The translations under genes and the position numbers were made by a program. Under the pieces are notes generated by a model. That model saw nothing but the letters and a program-made list of their open reading frames with translations. It had not been told where the DNA came from and did no database searches. Source: Blastocatellia bacterium (GTDB lineage: Bacteria; Acidobacteriota; Blastocatellia; RBC074). From it: a stretch of DNA of 35,763 nt. How positions within the stretch are numbered: the stretch's first letter is position 1; each line of letters starts with the position of its first letter. Of this stretch, positions 15,699 through 24,774 are shown in pieces. Location of the stretch: assembly GCA_016789725.1 (NCBI GenBank), contig JAEUQN010000004.1, positions 64,710 to 100,472 of the forward strand. The letters run 5' to 3'.

Positions 15699-16256
15699 AT
15701 GGACCAATGCACCAGCCCTCTCAATCACATCAAAATTGCGACGCCCTGTCCGGCAAACTGGGATCAAATGCGAGGCGATCTCCGCGTACGCTTTTGCACT
15801 CATTGCCAGTTGAATGTGTATAACCTCTCCGCCTTGACACAGGCAGAAGCGACAGAATTCATAACGAAAGCTGAGGGCGGATTGTGTGTGAGGTTGTATC
15901 AACGTGCCGATGGAACCGTCATCACAGACGATTGCCCATTTGGAATTAAATTTATCAAGCAACGAGTTTCGCGCGCGACCAGTGCGTTTTTAGCCGCGAT
16001 AATGAGTTTGGCAACATTGACGGAAATGCTTTGGGCAGGGCCAGCATCAACGCATCAGAAAAAAGCAAACAAGCCAGCACCTGCTGTCAGGAACCCGCGA
16101 AAATCCGAAAAACGATGGCGCGCAATCCCTACAATTGGAGTCATTGCCTCATTCACTGCACCTGAACTGGCCCGCCTTCCGCTCACGATCACGCCACCGT
16201 CTGCGCTATCACCCATTTCAGAACACACGGATCCGCCGCCACCCCAAAAGCAATAA
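15699..16256 (+). CDS. small CxxC protein with hydrophobic segment and Pro-rich tail, unknown
   Basis: 185 aa; SD TGGAG seven bases before the ATG. The N-terminal 85 residues are Cys-rich in a conserved-looking pattern (IATPCPANWDQM, RFCTHCQLNVYNLSALT, EGGLCVRLYQRADGTV, DDCPFGI). I have the impression that this module recurs in Acidobacteriota and related phyla, often before a membrane segment. A hydrophobic stretch (SAFLAAIMSLATLTEMLWAG) follows, and then a basic, proline-rich tail ending DPPPPQKQ. It may be a zinc-binding or redox domain tethered to the membrane. No reaction is known to me. It follows the peptidase-MA gene by 50 bp on the same strand and meets the permease gene tail to tail with a 3-bp gap. 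Confidence 0.85.
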   Translation: MDQCTSPLNHIKIATPCPANWDQMRGDLRVRFCTHCQLNVYNLSALTQAEATEFITKAEGGLCVRLYQRADGTVITDDCPFGIKFIKQRVSRATSAFLAAIMSLATLTEMLWAGPASTHQKKANKPAPAVRNPRKSEKRWRAIPTIGVIASFTAPELARLPLTITPPSALSPISEHTDPPPPQKQ

Positions 16257-16259
16257 TCA

Positions 16260-18269
16260 TTATTCGCTCATCAAAAAGATCAACGGGCGCACGTCGTCTT
16301 CTGGCGTCCAATCCCAATAGCGCAGCAGAATTTTGTATATCATCATTCCGGTTTCGCCTTCGCCAAAGAGCAAATATTTGACGGACTGTGCCATCAAGTT
16401 TTGCCGTGTGAGGCCGACGAAAATGCTGATCGGATCAATCAATTCGCTGATGTAAGCAATCGTATTGGCGATGGCGGTCGCGCCGTGGACTTCAATGACG
16501 AAATCATCATTTTCACGGAACACGCGCACGGTCAACGGGGCGAGAAATTCGCTACGATTGTCCATAAACGTGACGTGGACAAACGCCAACGGACCTTGCA
16601 CGTTGTAATGCTTGCGGATTTCTTTTTCTTTGTACGCTCGATGTTCTGGCGTCGAAGTCCGCAGCGGCACCAGATTCACTTTCTTGCTGATGATTTTCGA
16701 CCAGACCTCTTTGGAAACATCATCTACAAAATGAAACTGCGCGACACGCAATTCAGTGGCGCGCTGATAGCGGCTGAGCGCGCTAATGACCACAACCACC
16801 AAAATGAATACGCCCGAAATGATAATGCCGTCGTGCCGTTCGATGACATTGTCTACAAAGGTGAAGGCGAAGACTGCCGCGACGACCCAGAAATAATTGC
16901 TCAAGAGTTTGTTCGGTTCGCTTTCTGCCCCTGGAATTTCGGATTTCCGGCGTAATGCCAAGGCGACGGCGACAGCGGCGGACAACATCAATGCCAGGAC
17001 TCCCGTCGCGTAGGCACCACCCTGCGCTTCGACATTGGCCTTGAAGATGATCGTCACAATCACGCTGATCGTAAATAACACCATGACCAGCGGTCTCCGA
17101 TATGCGGTCCAGCGCGGAGCCATTCCAAAGCGCGGCAAATAGCGCGGAATCAAATTCAGCAACCCTGCCATTGCCGAAGCGCCCGCAAACCACAAAATTA
17201 AAATTGTCGAGAAATCATAAATCGTGCCGAAAATAGTCCCCAAATGTTCGTGCGCGAGAAACGCAATCGCGCGCCCAGCCGCTTTGCCGCCTTGCCGATA
17301 ATCCTCTTCTTTGATGAGCAACGTCGTCACGAAACTTGAGCAGATCAACAGCACACTCATGATCAACGCCGCCGCCGCCAGTAGCTTGCGCGCATTTTTG
17401 ATGCGCCCGAATGGCGGTTGGCCTGACGCGTCCACTTCGCCTTCGTGTTCGTCTTTCTTCGCTCCATCCGACACAAGCGGCATCACCGAAACGCCCGTTT
17501 CAAAGCCGCTCAAACCAAGCGCAAGTTTGGGAAAGGTAAAGGCCGTGATTGCCAGCAACGCCGGCAAACTACCGCTCACTTTTGGATGCGACCACAACGC
17601 ACTTTGCCAGTTGGAGAGCAATTCGGGGTGGCTGAAAATTTCGACAAACCCGCGCGCTAAAACGACGACGTTCAGCAATAAATACGGGATCGCAATGGCT
17701 GCCGCCAACCCCAGGGCTTCGGCAAATCCTTTGATGAAAACAATCGCCAGCAACGCCAGCAACGCAATCGTGATGAGAACTTGATGACCTTCAAGGTAGT
17801 GATGCAGCAGCGGGTTTTCAATCGCGTGCTGTGCGGCATCAGCGGCGGACAGAGTCATCGTGATAATGAAATCGGTAGCCGCAAAACCGATCAACACCAG
17901 AACGAAAATTTTGCTCCACCACCCAGTCAACAAATTTTCGAGCATGGCTATCGAGCCTTGTCCGGCATAGGATCGCGCTGCCACCTGTGCATAAACAGGT
18001 AACGCACAAAGCAGCGTCACAACAATCAGCAATAAGGTCGCCATGGGCGAAATCGCTCCCGCGGCCAGCAAGGCAATGCCCGGCTGATACCCCAGCGTCG
18101 AGAAATAATCTACGCCCGTCAGCCACAGCACCATATACCAAGGGTGCGTTTTGTGCTCGGAATGAGAGGCATTGAGACTGCCGCCGCTAAAGAGCCAACG
18201 TCCCAGGGCATTGCGAGGAACGTTGCTGCGACGCGTTGGGAGAACCGGAATCAAGTCTTCGTTATCCAT
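16260..18269 (-). CDS. APC superfamily amino-acid permease-like transporter
   Basis: 669 aa, start MDNEDLIPV at 18269 (AAGGA eight bases upstream; an ATG two codons earlier is too close to the SD). About twelve hydrophobic segments span residues 45-510. An early GVDYFSTLGYQPGIAL and later KLALGLSGFETGVSVM are typical of large APC-type permeases of Acidobacteriota. A soluble C-terminal domain of about 150 residues follows (LVPLRTSTPEHRAYKEKEIR and later parts), as in KUP-like and amino-acid/polyamine permeases with a cytosolic tail. The substrate is not determinable. It lies next to the agmatine-degrading pair aguA/aguB on the same strand, so a polyamine or amino-acid substrate is possible but unproven. 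A degenerate palindromic repeat separates it from aguA. Confidence 0.88.
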   Translation of the reverse strand: MDNEDLIPVLPTRRSNVPRNALGRWLFSGGSLNASHSEHKTHPWYMVLWLTGVDYFSTLGYQPGIALLAAGAISPMATLLLIVVTLLCALPVYAQVAARSYAGQGSIAMLENLLTGWWSKIFVLVLIGFAATDFIITMTLSAADAAQHAIENPLLHHYLEGHQVLITIALLALLAIVFIKGFAEALGLAAAIAIPYLLLNVVVLARGFVEIFSHPELLSNWQSALWSHPKVSGSLPALLAITAFTFPKLALGLSGFETGVSVMPLVSDGAKKDEHEGEVDASGQPPFGRIKNARKLLAAAALIMSVLLICSSFVTTLLIKEEDYRQGGKAAGRAIAFLAHEHLGTIFGTIYDFSTILILWFAGASAMAGLLNLIPRYLPRFGMAPRWTAYRRPLVMVLFTISVIVTIIFKANVEAQGGAYATGVLALMLSAAVAVALALRRKSEIPGAESEPNKLLSNYFWVVAAVFAFTFVDNVIERHDGIIISGVFILVVVVISALSRYQRATELRVAQFHFVDDVSKEVWSKIISKKVNLVPLRTSTPEHRAYKEKEIRKHYNVQGPLAFVHVTFMDNRSEFLAPLTVRVFRENDDFVIEVHGATAIANTIAYISELIDPISIFVGLTRQNLMAQSVKYLLFGEGETGMMIYKILLRYWDWTPEDDVRPLIFLMSE

Positions 18270-18286
18270 CACCATTTTCCTTTTCC

Positions 18287-18354
18287 CACGGATTTACGCA
18301 GATGATGATCAGAAACCTGTTCGGTTCATCTGTGCCAATCTGTGTCATCCGTAG
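18287..18354. repeat. intergenic imperfect palindrome of the cacagatt/cggattt type
   Basis: Plus strand: CACGGATTTACGCAGATGAT, a centre, then TCATCTGTGCCAATCTGTG and TCATCCGTAG. The two halves are imperfectly complementary. Short palindromes built from these words are frequent in intergenic regions of several environmental bacterial phyla, so this is probably one copy of a dispersed repeat. Origin and function are unknown. Confidence 0.55.
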
Positions 18355-18360
18355 CAAATT

Positions 18361-19413
18361 TCAAGCTGCTGGTTGTTGTTGTGTGACGCAGTGAATTGCG
18401 CCCAAGCCCCAAATCAAATCGGTGCAATCCAGGCCAACGACCTGGCGGGTCGGAAACAGTGTTTGCAGTGTTTCCAGCGCACGCGCATCGTTCGCGTGAC
18501 GATAGGTCGGAACCAGTACCGAGTGATTGGCGATATAAAAATTCGCATAGCTCGCGGGCAGGCGTTGATCCTCAAAATACATCGCGCCCGGCATTGGCAT
18601 CGTCACAATGCGAAAGGGCTGACCATCCTGATCGCGCATTGTTTGTAACCGTTCATAATTGTCTTTGAGCGCCTCATAATTCTCATCTGTCGGGTCTTCT
18701 TCGATCACAGTCACAATCGTGTCGGCAGAAACAAAGCGCGTCAGGTCGTCAATGTGACCATCCGTGTCATCACCAACGATGCCGTCGCCGAGCCACAAGA
18801 AATGCGTCACTCCCAGATAATCGCGCAAATACTGCTCAATCTGTTCTTTCGTCAAATGTGGATTGCGATTGGGATTCAGCAAACAGGATTCGGTTGTCAG
18901 CAACGTGCCTTTGCCGTTCACATCCAGCGAGCCGCCTTCCATCACAATATCCGGGGTGAAGAGCGTTTCACCGAATTCTCGCGCGATGCGCGTTGGCACG
19001 ACATCGTCCAAATCATACGGCGGATATTTGTTGCCCCACGCGTTGTAGCCCCAATCATTGATCGCGCGTTCACGCTTGCCATTGACTTCGCGCAGCACAT
19101 AAATCGGCCCGTGATCGCGGCACCACGCATCATTTGTGGGATTAAAGTGAAATGAGACGCGCGCCAAATCTACCTGTGCGTTGCGCAATTCAAGGCGCAC
19201 CCGTTCGGCAAAATCTTCGTCCGCGACATTGATGCGGACGAGTTCAGATTCCGTCAAACGTTTCGTGAGTTCGGCAAAGATCGCGGGTACAGGCTCGAAT
19301 TTGCCCGGCCAACTGGCTTCTTTGTGCGGCCACGACAGCCATGTTGCTTCGTGCGGTTCCCATTCGGCGGGCATTGCGTAGCCGAGTGCGGCAGGAGTGT
19401 TTAGTTGGTTCAT
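18361..19413 (-). CDS. aguA: agmatine deiminase
   Basis: 350 aa of the peptidyl-arginine-deiminase-like family. It hydrolyses agmatine to N-carbamoylputrescine and ammonia in the cytosol. Family motifs: MPAEWEPHEATWLSWPH at the start, NDAWCRDHGPIYV, MEGGSLDVNGKGTLLTTESC, GDDTDGHIDDLTRF, and the C-terminal GLGAIHC with catalytic Cys342. The length is normal. It is followed in the pathway by the gene just upstream (aguB), but a 22-29 bp inverted repeat lies between the two, and no good SD was seen before this ATG. The product N-carbamoylputrescine is the substrate of AguB, so together they make putrescine. Confidence 0.95.
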   Translation of the reverse strand: MNQLNTPAALGYAMPAEWEPHEATWLSWPHKEASWPGKFEPVPAIFAELTKRLTESELVRINVADEDFAERVRLELRNAQVDLARVSFHFNPTNDAWCRDHGPIYVLREVNGKRERAINDWGYNAWGNKYPPYDLDDVVPTRIAREFGETLFTPDIVMEGGSLDVNGKGTLLTTESCLLNPNRNPHLTKEQIEQYLRDYLGVTHFLWLGDGIVGDDTDGHIDDLTRFVSADTIVTVIEEDPTDENYEALKDNYERLQTMRDQDGQPFRIVTMPMPGAMYFEDQRLPASYANFYIANHSVLVPTYRHANDARALETLQTLFPTRQVVGLDCTDLIWGLGAIHCVTQQQPAA

Positions 19414-19552
19414 AAATCAAAAGGCAAATCTCAAACAGTCGTAACTGACGGCAAAAGGCAAAAGGTCGGCACTTATTTTTTGTTTTTACCAAAAGAGAAA
19501 AATTATCTTCCGCCCTTTTGATTTTTGAGATTTGCCCTTTGCCTTTTGATTT
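19414..19552. repeat. inverted-repeat element between aguB and aguA
   Basis: The left arm 19414-19435 (AAATCAAAAGGCAAATCTC, then AAA) is complementary to the right arm 19524-19552, which differs only by a 7-base insertion (AAAGGGC). The middle is A/T-rich with a T6/T5 stretch. The arrangement resembles a miniature inverted-repeat element that has entered the aguB-aguA intergenic space. No transposase or target-site duplication was found. Confidence 0.55.
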
Positions 19553-19562
19553 GCCGCAGGCC

Positions 19563-20447
19563 TCAATCAATCATTCGTTTCGTAATTTCGCCATAGGCAT
19601 CAATGCGGCGATCACGTAAAAAGGGCCAGTGCGTGCGTTGCACGTCTAGTTTGTCGAAATCAACTTCGGCCAGCAAAATCTCTTCGGCTTCGATACTGCC
19701 TTTCGTCACAATTTGCCCGGACGGATCGGCGAGAAAACTTTGCCCCCAAAATTGAATGCCTTTGCCTGGGTGTTCCGGTGGAGTCGGTTCGTGACCAACC
19801 CGGTTGATGGCGGCGACGTAGACGCCATTCGCCACCGCGTGGCTGCGCTGAATCAATTCCCACGAAGAATGTTGGCGCTCGCCATATTCCTCGAATTCAT
19901 CGGGTTGCCATCCAATCGCTGTCGGATAAAACAAAATCTGTGCGCCACTCAACGCGGTCAGCCGCGCGCCTTCGGGATACCACTGATCCCAGCAAATCAG
20001 CACGCCGATTTTGCCGTAGCGCGTGGCAAAGGCTTTAAAGCCCAAATCACCGGGAGTGAAATAAAACTTCTCATAAAACAGCGGATCATCCGGGATGTGC
20101 ATCTTGCGGTATTTACCCAGCAATGTGCCATCGGCATCAATCACGACAGCGGTGTTGTGATACAAGCCTGGTGCACGCCGTTCAAATAACGAGCCAACGA
20201 TAACGACTTCATGTTTTGCGGCAATCGCACACAAGGCTTCCGTCGTCGGGCCGGGAATTGGTTCGGCTAATTTGAAGTGATCGTGATTTTCAGTTTGGCA
20301 AAAATAGAGCGAGGTGAACAGCTCCTGTGTGCAAATAATTTTTGCACCTTTGCTTGCCGCTTCTTCAATTTTGGCAAGGCACTTCGCCACGTTTTCCTGC
20401 GGCGTAGCAGTGCAGGACATTTGAATTAATCCGATGGTGGTTTTCAT
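19563..20447 (-). CDS. aguB: N-carbamoylputrescine amidase (nitrilase family)
   Basis: 294 aa from the ATG at 20447. It is a nitrilase-fold hydrolase that converts N-carbamoylputrescine to putrescine, CO2 and ammonia. The catalytic triad is visible as Glu42 (CTQELF), Lys115 (GKYRKMHIPD) and Cys152 (VLICWDQWYPEGAR). The specific pattern HIPDDPLFYEKFYFTPGD is characteristic of AguB. The longer frame to 20477 would place the -10 box inside the gene, so the shorter start is preferred. The promoter is only about ten bases upstream, which implies a leaderless or nearly leaderless mRNA. The operon partner is aguA downstream. Confidence 0.95.
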   Translation of the reverse strand: MKTTIGLIQMSCTATPQENVAKCLAKIEEAASKGAKIICTQELFTSLYFCQTENHDHFKLAEPIPGPTTEALCAIAAKHEVVIVGSLFERRAPGLYHNTAVVIDADGTLLGKYRKMHIPDDPLFYEKFYFTPGDLGFKAFATRYGKIGVLICWDQWYPEGARLTALSGAQILFYPTAIGWQPDEFEEYGERQHSSWELIQRSHAVANGVYVAAINRVGHEPTPPEHPGKGIQFWGQSFLADPSGQIVTKGSIEAEEILLAEVDFDKLDVQRTHWPFLRDRRIDAYGEITKRMID

Positions 20448-20456
20448 AGCGCGGGA

Positions 20457-20485
20457 ATTATAGCGAATCGCGCGCAAACTGCCAG
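20457..20485 (-). promoter_or_regulatory. promoter of aguB, leaderless-type
   Basis: Minus strand CTGGCA, 17-bp spacer, perfect TATAAT (20457-20462). The start ATG is at 20447, so transcription would begin about three bases before it and no SD can be present. Confidence 0.65.
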
Positions 20486-20600
20486 TTCACCGCAAACACG
20501 AAAAGCTGATTGACGATCTGCAAGTCGTGCATTACCTTGTTTTGCTGGCAAGCGATTTATACGCAACGCCTCTTAACATCACATTAACCTCGAAACATTT

Positions 20601-21350
20601 ATGACAGAAGAACCATCCATTACTACAACGCAACTTGGCCCGCCGAAATCCATCATCCGCGAATATGCCGAAATGATTCTGGTCACAGGCGTACAGGTGC
20701 TGTTTCTGATGACCTTTATTTTCCAGGCCATGAACGTGCCGACCGGTTCGATGCAAAATACCATCAACATCGGCGATCAGTTTTTCGTCAACAAATTTAT
20801 GTATGGCAAACCGACGCCTTTTTTGAGCGCGTTATTGCCACAACGCGAAATTGAACGGGGCGATATTGTGGTCTTCAAATGGCCCAAGAATCCTTCGGTC
20901 AATTACATCAAACGCTGCATTGGATTGCCCGGCGAAGAAATCCTCATCAAAGACCGCAAGGTCTTCATCAATGGTAAGGAATTGCCCGAACAATTGGTAA
21001 TGATTGATCTGGCGATGAATTCATCGGACCTCTCGGCGTTGGAAGTCATTCAGGAAGACCCCGCCCCAGCGGAAGCAAAATGGAAGACCTTTCATAGTCA
21101 GGGACCATCTTACGATCACGAAATGAAATTCGGCGTCGGCACCTCTGTCAAAATTCCTGAGGGCCATTACTTTATGATGGGCGACAGCCGCGACAACAGT
21201 CAGGACAGCCGTTTCTGGGGCTTTGTGCCACGAGAATACATTGTCGGGCGACCGTTGTATGTGTACTGGTCCTTCAACACCAAAGATTCAGGAAGCACGA
21301 ACTTTTTCAATTCTATTAAGTGGCGGCGAATGGGGACGGCGCTGAAATAA
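20601..21350 (+). CDS. lepB: signal peptidase I
   Basis: 249 aa. One N-terminal membrane anchor ([20 protein letters not shown]) is followed by the catalytic box [11 protein letters not shown] with Ser50. Then come [22 protein letters not shown] with general-base Lys104, and the signature [18 protein letters not shown]. It cleaves signal peptides of exported proteins at the outer face of the inner membrane. An insert of about 50 residues lies between the second and third boxes (residues about 125-180), slightly longer than in minimal enzymes. No clear SD was seen. It is the first gene of a tightly packed plus-strand set; the ppk start is four bases after its stop. Confidence 0.95.
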   Translation: MTEEPSITTTQLGPPKSIIREYAEMILVTGVQVLFLMTFIFQAMNVPTGSMQNTINIGDQFFVNKFMYGKPTPFLSALLPQREIERGDIVVFKWPKNPSVNYIKRCIGLPGEEILIKDRKVFINGKELPEQLVMIDLAMNSSDLSALEVIQEDPAPAEAKWKTFHSQGPSYDHEMKFGVGTSVKIPEGHYFMMGDSRDNSQDSRFWGFVPREYIVGRPLYVYWSFNTKDSGSTNFFNSIKWRRMGTALK

Positions 21351-21354
21351 CGTT

Positions 21355-23463
21355 ATGGTAGTCGAATTATTAGACAAGCCTGCAACAAAGCCGCTGGTGG
21401 TCAAAGAAACCAAGCCCCCCGCAGCGGAAGAAAATCTTTTTCTGAACCGCGAATTGAGCTGGATTGAGTTTAATCGGCGCGTCCTGGAAGAAGCCCTGGA
21501 CGAAACGCAACCATTACTGGAACGATTGAAATTCCTGGCTATTTTCTCAACAAATCTGGACGAGTTTTTTATGGTGCGCGTGTCGGGGTTGCAAGAACAG
21601 CTTGAAGCCGACCCTTCGACACTTTCACCCGATGGATTGACCCCCGCTACCCAATTGCGCTTGATTGCCGAGCGACTCCGCCAAATGTTGCATCAGCAAA
21701 TGCAGTGTCTGAACGAGGAAATCCTACCCAAACTGGAAGAACATGGCGTCCGCCTCGTGCCGTATGCCAATCTTTCGACAGCTCAGCGCGCAGAGCTGAA
21801 GCAATTTTTCACTGAGCGCATCTTTCCGGTTCTGACGCCACTCTCATTCGATCCGAGCCATCCGTTTCCCTACATTTCCAACATTAGCCTGAATCTCGGC
21901 ATGCTGGTCGTACCGGAAAAACAGGAGGAGGATGAAGAGGCGAAATTCGCACGTGTCAAATTGCCCCCCAGTGTGCCGCGCCTGGTTCGCCTTGACGAAA
22001 GCCATCAGTTTGTTTTGTTGGAAGAGATCATTGCGGCACATATCGAAACGCTTTTCCCCGGAATGCGAGTGATGGAGTGTCAGCCATTTCGCATTACCCG
22101 CGATGCTGACATCGAAATCGAAGAGGACGAAGCTGGTGATTTGCTCAAATCTGTTGAGCAACAATTGAGGCAACGTCGTTTCGGGTTTGGCGTGCGCCTG
22201 GAAGTGGCCGCAGGCATGAGCGAGCACATGGTGAATTTGCTCAAAAAAGCCCTGGAATTGGTGGATCAGGACGTCTACGCGGTGAACGGCCCTCTCAACA
22301 TCCCCGATTTGATGACGCTGTATAAACTGGATTTGCCGAAGCTGAAAGACAAACCATTTACCCCCACGACGCCCGCCATCCTGAAAGCAACCGACTCAAT
22401 TTTCGATGCGATCAAACATCAGGATATTTTGCAGCATCATCCTTACGATTCGTTCGCGCCTGTCGTCGAATTCCTGCGCGCGGCGGCCAGCGATCCCAAT
22501 GTTCTGGCGATCAAGCAAACGCTCTATCGCGTCGGCCCTGATTCGCCCATCGTGAAAGTGCTGATTGAAGCAGCGGAACGCGGCAAACAGGTTGCCGTCT
22601 TGGTGGAATTAAAAGCACGTTTTGACGAAGAAAATAACATTCAATGGGCGCGCCAATTGGAACAGGCGGGCGTTCACGTGGTGTATGGATTGCTTGGGTT
22701 GAAAACGCATTCCAAAATTGCGCTGGTGGTACGGCAGGAAAACAATGTGCTTCGCCGCTACGTTCACCTCAGCACGGGCAATTATAATCCCGTCACCGCG
22801 CGCATCTACACCGATCTTGGGTTGTTCACCTGCGACCCGGATTTTGGCGCAGACGCTTCGGATTTATTCAACTTTCTGACGGGCTATTCGCGCCAAAACA
22901 CCTATCGCAAATTGTTGGTGGCCCCCATCAACCTGCGCGAACGTTTCATTGAATTGATTCGCCGGGAAGTTGCGCATCATCAGGCCGGACGCAAGGCTGG
23001 AATCATTGCGAAATTCAACAGTTTGACCGACATCAGCATCATCGAAGAGTTGTACGATGCTTCACGCGCAGGTGTCCCGATTGATTTGATTGTGCGCGGC
23101 ATTTGCTGCTTGCGCCCCGGCGTCAGCGGGCATAGCGAAACGATTCGCGTGGGCAGTATCGTCGGGCGATTTTTGGAACACTCGCGGGCGTATTGTTTTG
23201 TGAACGGCGGTGACGAAGAAATTTATGTGGGCAGCGCCGATTGGATGAGCCGCAATCTGGATCGCCGCGTCGAGGTTATTTTTCCCCTGCGTGACGAACG
23301 CACCCGCGAACGCGTCCGCCGCGAAGTTCTCGAAATCCCTCTGGCCGATCACGCCAAGATGCGTTGGCTCCAATCTGATGGCAATTATTTGCGACCTGCC
23401 TCACGAGAAGACAGCGCGCTCAATGTACAGGAGTATTTGCTGAGTCTTGCGCAAACTGCTTAG
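21355..23463 (+). CDS. ppk: polyphosphate kinase 1
   Basis: 702 aa, usual length. It reversibly polymerises the gamma-phosphate of ATP into polyphosphate. Seen in order: N-domain [19 protein letters not shown] and [17 protein letters not shown]; head domain [23 protein letters not shown]-like C1 domain [34 protein letters not shown] and [20 protein letters not shown] with the autophosphorylated His; C2 domain [16 protein letters not shown] and [17 protein letters not shown]. It starts four bases after lepB, and its last codons adjoin the hpnK-like gene, which suggests translational coupling. Confidence 0.97.
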   Translation: MVVELLDKPATKPLVVKETKPPAAEENLFLNRELSWIEFNRRVLEEALDETQPLLERLKFLAIFSTNLDEFFMVRVSGLQEQLEADPSTLSPDGLTPATQLRLIAERLRQMLHQQMQCLNEEILPKLEEHGVRLVPYANLSTAQRAELKQFFTERIFPVLTPLSFDPSHPFPYISNISLNLGMLVVPEKQEEDEEAKFARVKLPPSVPRLVRLDESHQFVLLEEIIAAHIETLFPGMRVMECQPFRITRDADIEIEEDEAGDLLKSVEQQLRQRRFGFGVRLEVAAGMSEHMVNLLKKALELVDQDVYAVNGPLNIPDLMTLYKLDLPKLKDKPFTPTTPAILKATDSIFDAIKHQDILQHHPYDSFAPVVEFLRAAASDPNVLAIKQTLYRVGPDSPIVKVLIEAAERGKQVAVLVELKARFDEENNIQWARQLEQAGVHVVYGLLGLKTHSKIALVVRQENNVLRRYVHLSTGNYNPVTARIYTDLGLFTCDPDFGADASDLFNFLTGYSRQNTYRKLLVAPINLRERFIELIRREVAHHQAGRKAGIIAKFNSLTDISIIEELYDASRAGVPIDLIVRGICCLRPGVSGHSETIRVGSIVGRFLEHSRAYCFVNGGDEEIYVGSADWMSRNLDRRVEVIFPLRDERTRERVRREVLEIPLADHAKMRWLQSDGNYLRPASREDSALNVQEYLLSLAQTA

Positions 23464-23464
23464 G

Positions 23465-24352
23465 ATGGAATCGCCCCAGATCACTGTTAACCCACCCCAT
23501 CGCATTCCGCTCATCATCAACGGCGACGACTTCGGTTATTCCTCCGCCGTCAATCGCGCCATTCTCCAGGCCCATCAGGAAGGCATTCTGACCAGCACCA
23601 GTTTGATGGTCAATGAACGCGCGGCGGACGAAGCCGTGCAATTGGCAAAAGCCACGCCAAGCCTGGCCGTTGGGCTACATCTGGTCCTGGTGTTGGGGCG
23701 CGCGACCCTACCAATAACACAAATCCCGCATCTCGCAGATGCCGACGGCAATTTCACGAACAGCCCGTTTGTCGCAGGTGTGACGTATTTTTTCAGCCCT
23801 GCCGCTCGCCGTGAATTAAAACGGGAGATGCGCGCACAATTCGAGAAATTCGCGGCAACAGGCTTGCCGTTTTCGCACGTAGACGGCCATACGCATTTGC
23901 ACATGCATCCGGTGATTTTTGACGAACTCATCAAGCTGTGCGAAGAATTCAAGGTGAGGCGGTTACGCGTCGTCAAAGGCGAAATGCGATTAAGTCTGCG
24001 ATTGGATCGTTCGCAACTGCCCATCAAACTGGTCAATGGAATCGTCTTTAATCTGTTGGCGCGACGCTGTGAAAAGAAACTGCGCGGACGCGGTTTTATG
24101 GTGCCGGAAAACGTCTACGGACTGTTGCAGACCGGCAATCTGAACGAAGAATATTTGCTCAGTTTGATTCCGCAGATGGCGCGCACGAGTTGCGAAATTT
24201 ATGCGCATCCACTCGCACCCGATGCGGAAGCATGGAACGCACGAGAGAACCCGCGCGGCACACTTGAGTTACAAGCATTGTTGAGTCCGCGTGTGCGCGA
24301 GGTGATTCAGCAAACGGGCTTCCAGATCACAACTTATCAACATCTGCCATGA
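23465..24352 (+). CDS. hpnK: YdjC/ChbG-type deacetylase, HpnK-like
   Basis: 295 aa from ATG 23465, one base after the ppk stop; a TTG start at 23447 is possible. The metal-binding motif IINGDDFGYSSAVNRAI and the later HVDGHTHLHMHP are typical of ChbG/YdjC carbohydrate deacetylases. Family knowledge: HpnK removes the acetyl group from N-acetylglucosaminyl-bacteriohopanetetrol in hopanoid side-chain synthesis, after HpnI has added the sugar. The HpnI-like domain encoded two genes downstream supports this assignment over a chitooligosaccharide deacetylase. It overlaps the next gene by four bases (ATGA). No squalene-hopene cyclase lies in the window. Confidence 0.82.
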   Translation: MESPQITVNPPHRIPLIINGDDFGYSSAVNRAILQAHQEGILTSTSLMVNERAADEAVQLAKATPSLAVGLHLVLVLGRATLPITQIPHLADADGNFTNSPFVAGVTYFFSPAARRELKREMRAQFEKFAATGLPFSHVDGHTHLHMHPVIFDELIKLCEEFKVRRLRVVKGEMRLSLRLDRSQLPIKLVNGIVFNLLARRCEKKLRGRGFMVPENVYGLLQTGNLNEEYLLSLIPQMARTSCEIYAHPLAPDAEAWNARENPRGTLELQALLSPRVREVIQQTGFQITTYQHLP

Positions 24353-24774
24353 AAACGCTCGTTGTTTTATTCTTCGCCATCATTTGCCAAACGCTCGGCG
24401 ATGTGTGCTTAACCAAAGGCATGAAAGCCATTGGCGAAGTCAACACGCTTGATCCTGCCGAACTCTTTCACATCGGCGTGCAAGTTTTCACGAATCCGTT
24501 TATCTGGCTTGGCATTGTGATTCTGACAGGGTTTTATTTTCTTTATCTGGCGGCGCTGTCGTGGGCGGATTTGAGTTATGTATTGCCGGTGACTGCCTTC
24601 GGTTACACATTGAATGCCGTGATGGCGAAATGGTTGCTCAACGAACACGTGTCGCTGACGCGCTGGGCGGGTACGCTGGTGATTTGTATTGGCGTCGCCG
24701 TCGTGTCGCGCACTGAGCAAAAAACAACCGACACCAGCGAACCGATTTTGTTTCCGGGAGAAGAAACCGAATGA
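24349..24774 (+). CDS. small EamA/SMR-like membrane protein
   Basis: 141 aa with four membrane segments (LVVLFFAIICQTLGDVCLTK, FIWLGIVILTGFYFLYLAAL, LSYVLPVTAFGYTLNAVMAK, AGTLVICIGVAVVSR) and a hydrophilic tail. The size and the pattern SWADLSYVLPVTAFGYTL match single-domain EamA/DMT proteins of the small-multidrug-resistance fold, which work as dimers. It overlaps hpnK by four bases and the next gene by four bases. The N-terminus of the next protein is homologous (YADLSYVVPLTAVGYITN), so the two may form a heterodimer. It could flip a lipid or lipid-linked sugar in the hopanoid pathway; this is inference. Confidence 0.88.
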   Translation: MKTLVVLFFAIICQTLGDVCLTKGMKAIGEVNTLDPAELFHIGVQVFTNPFIWLGIVILTGFYFLYLAALSWADLSYVLPVTAFGYTLNAVMAKWLLNEHVSLTRWAGTLVICIGVAVVSRTEQKTTDTSEPILFPGEETE

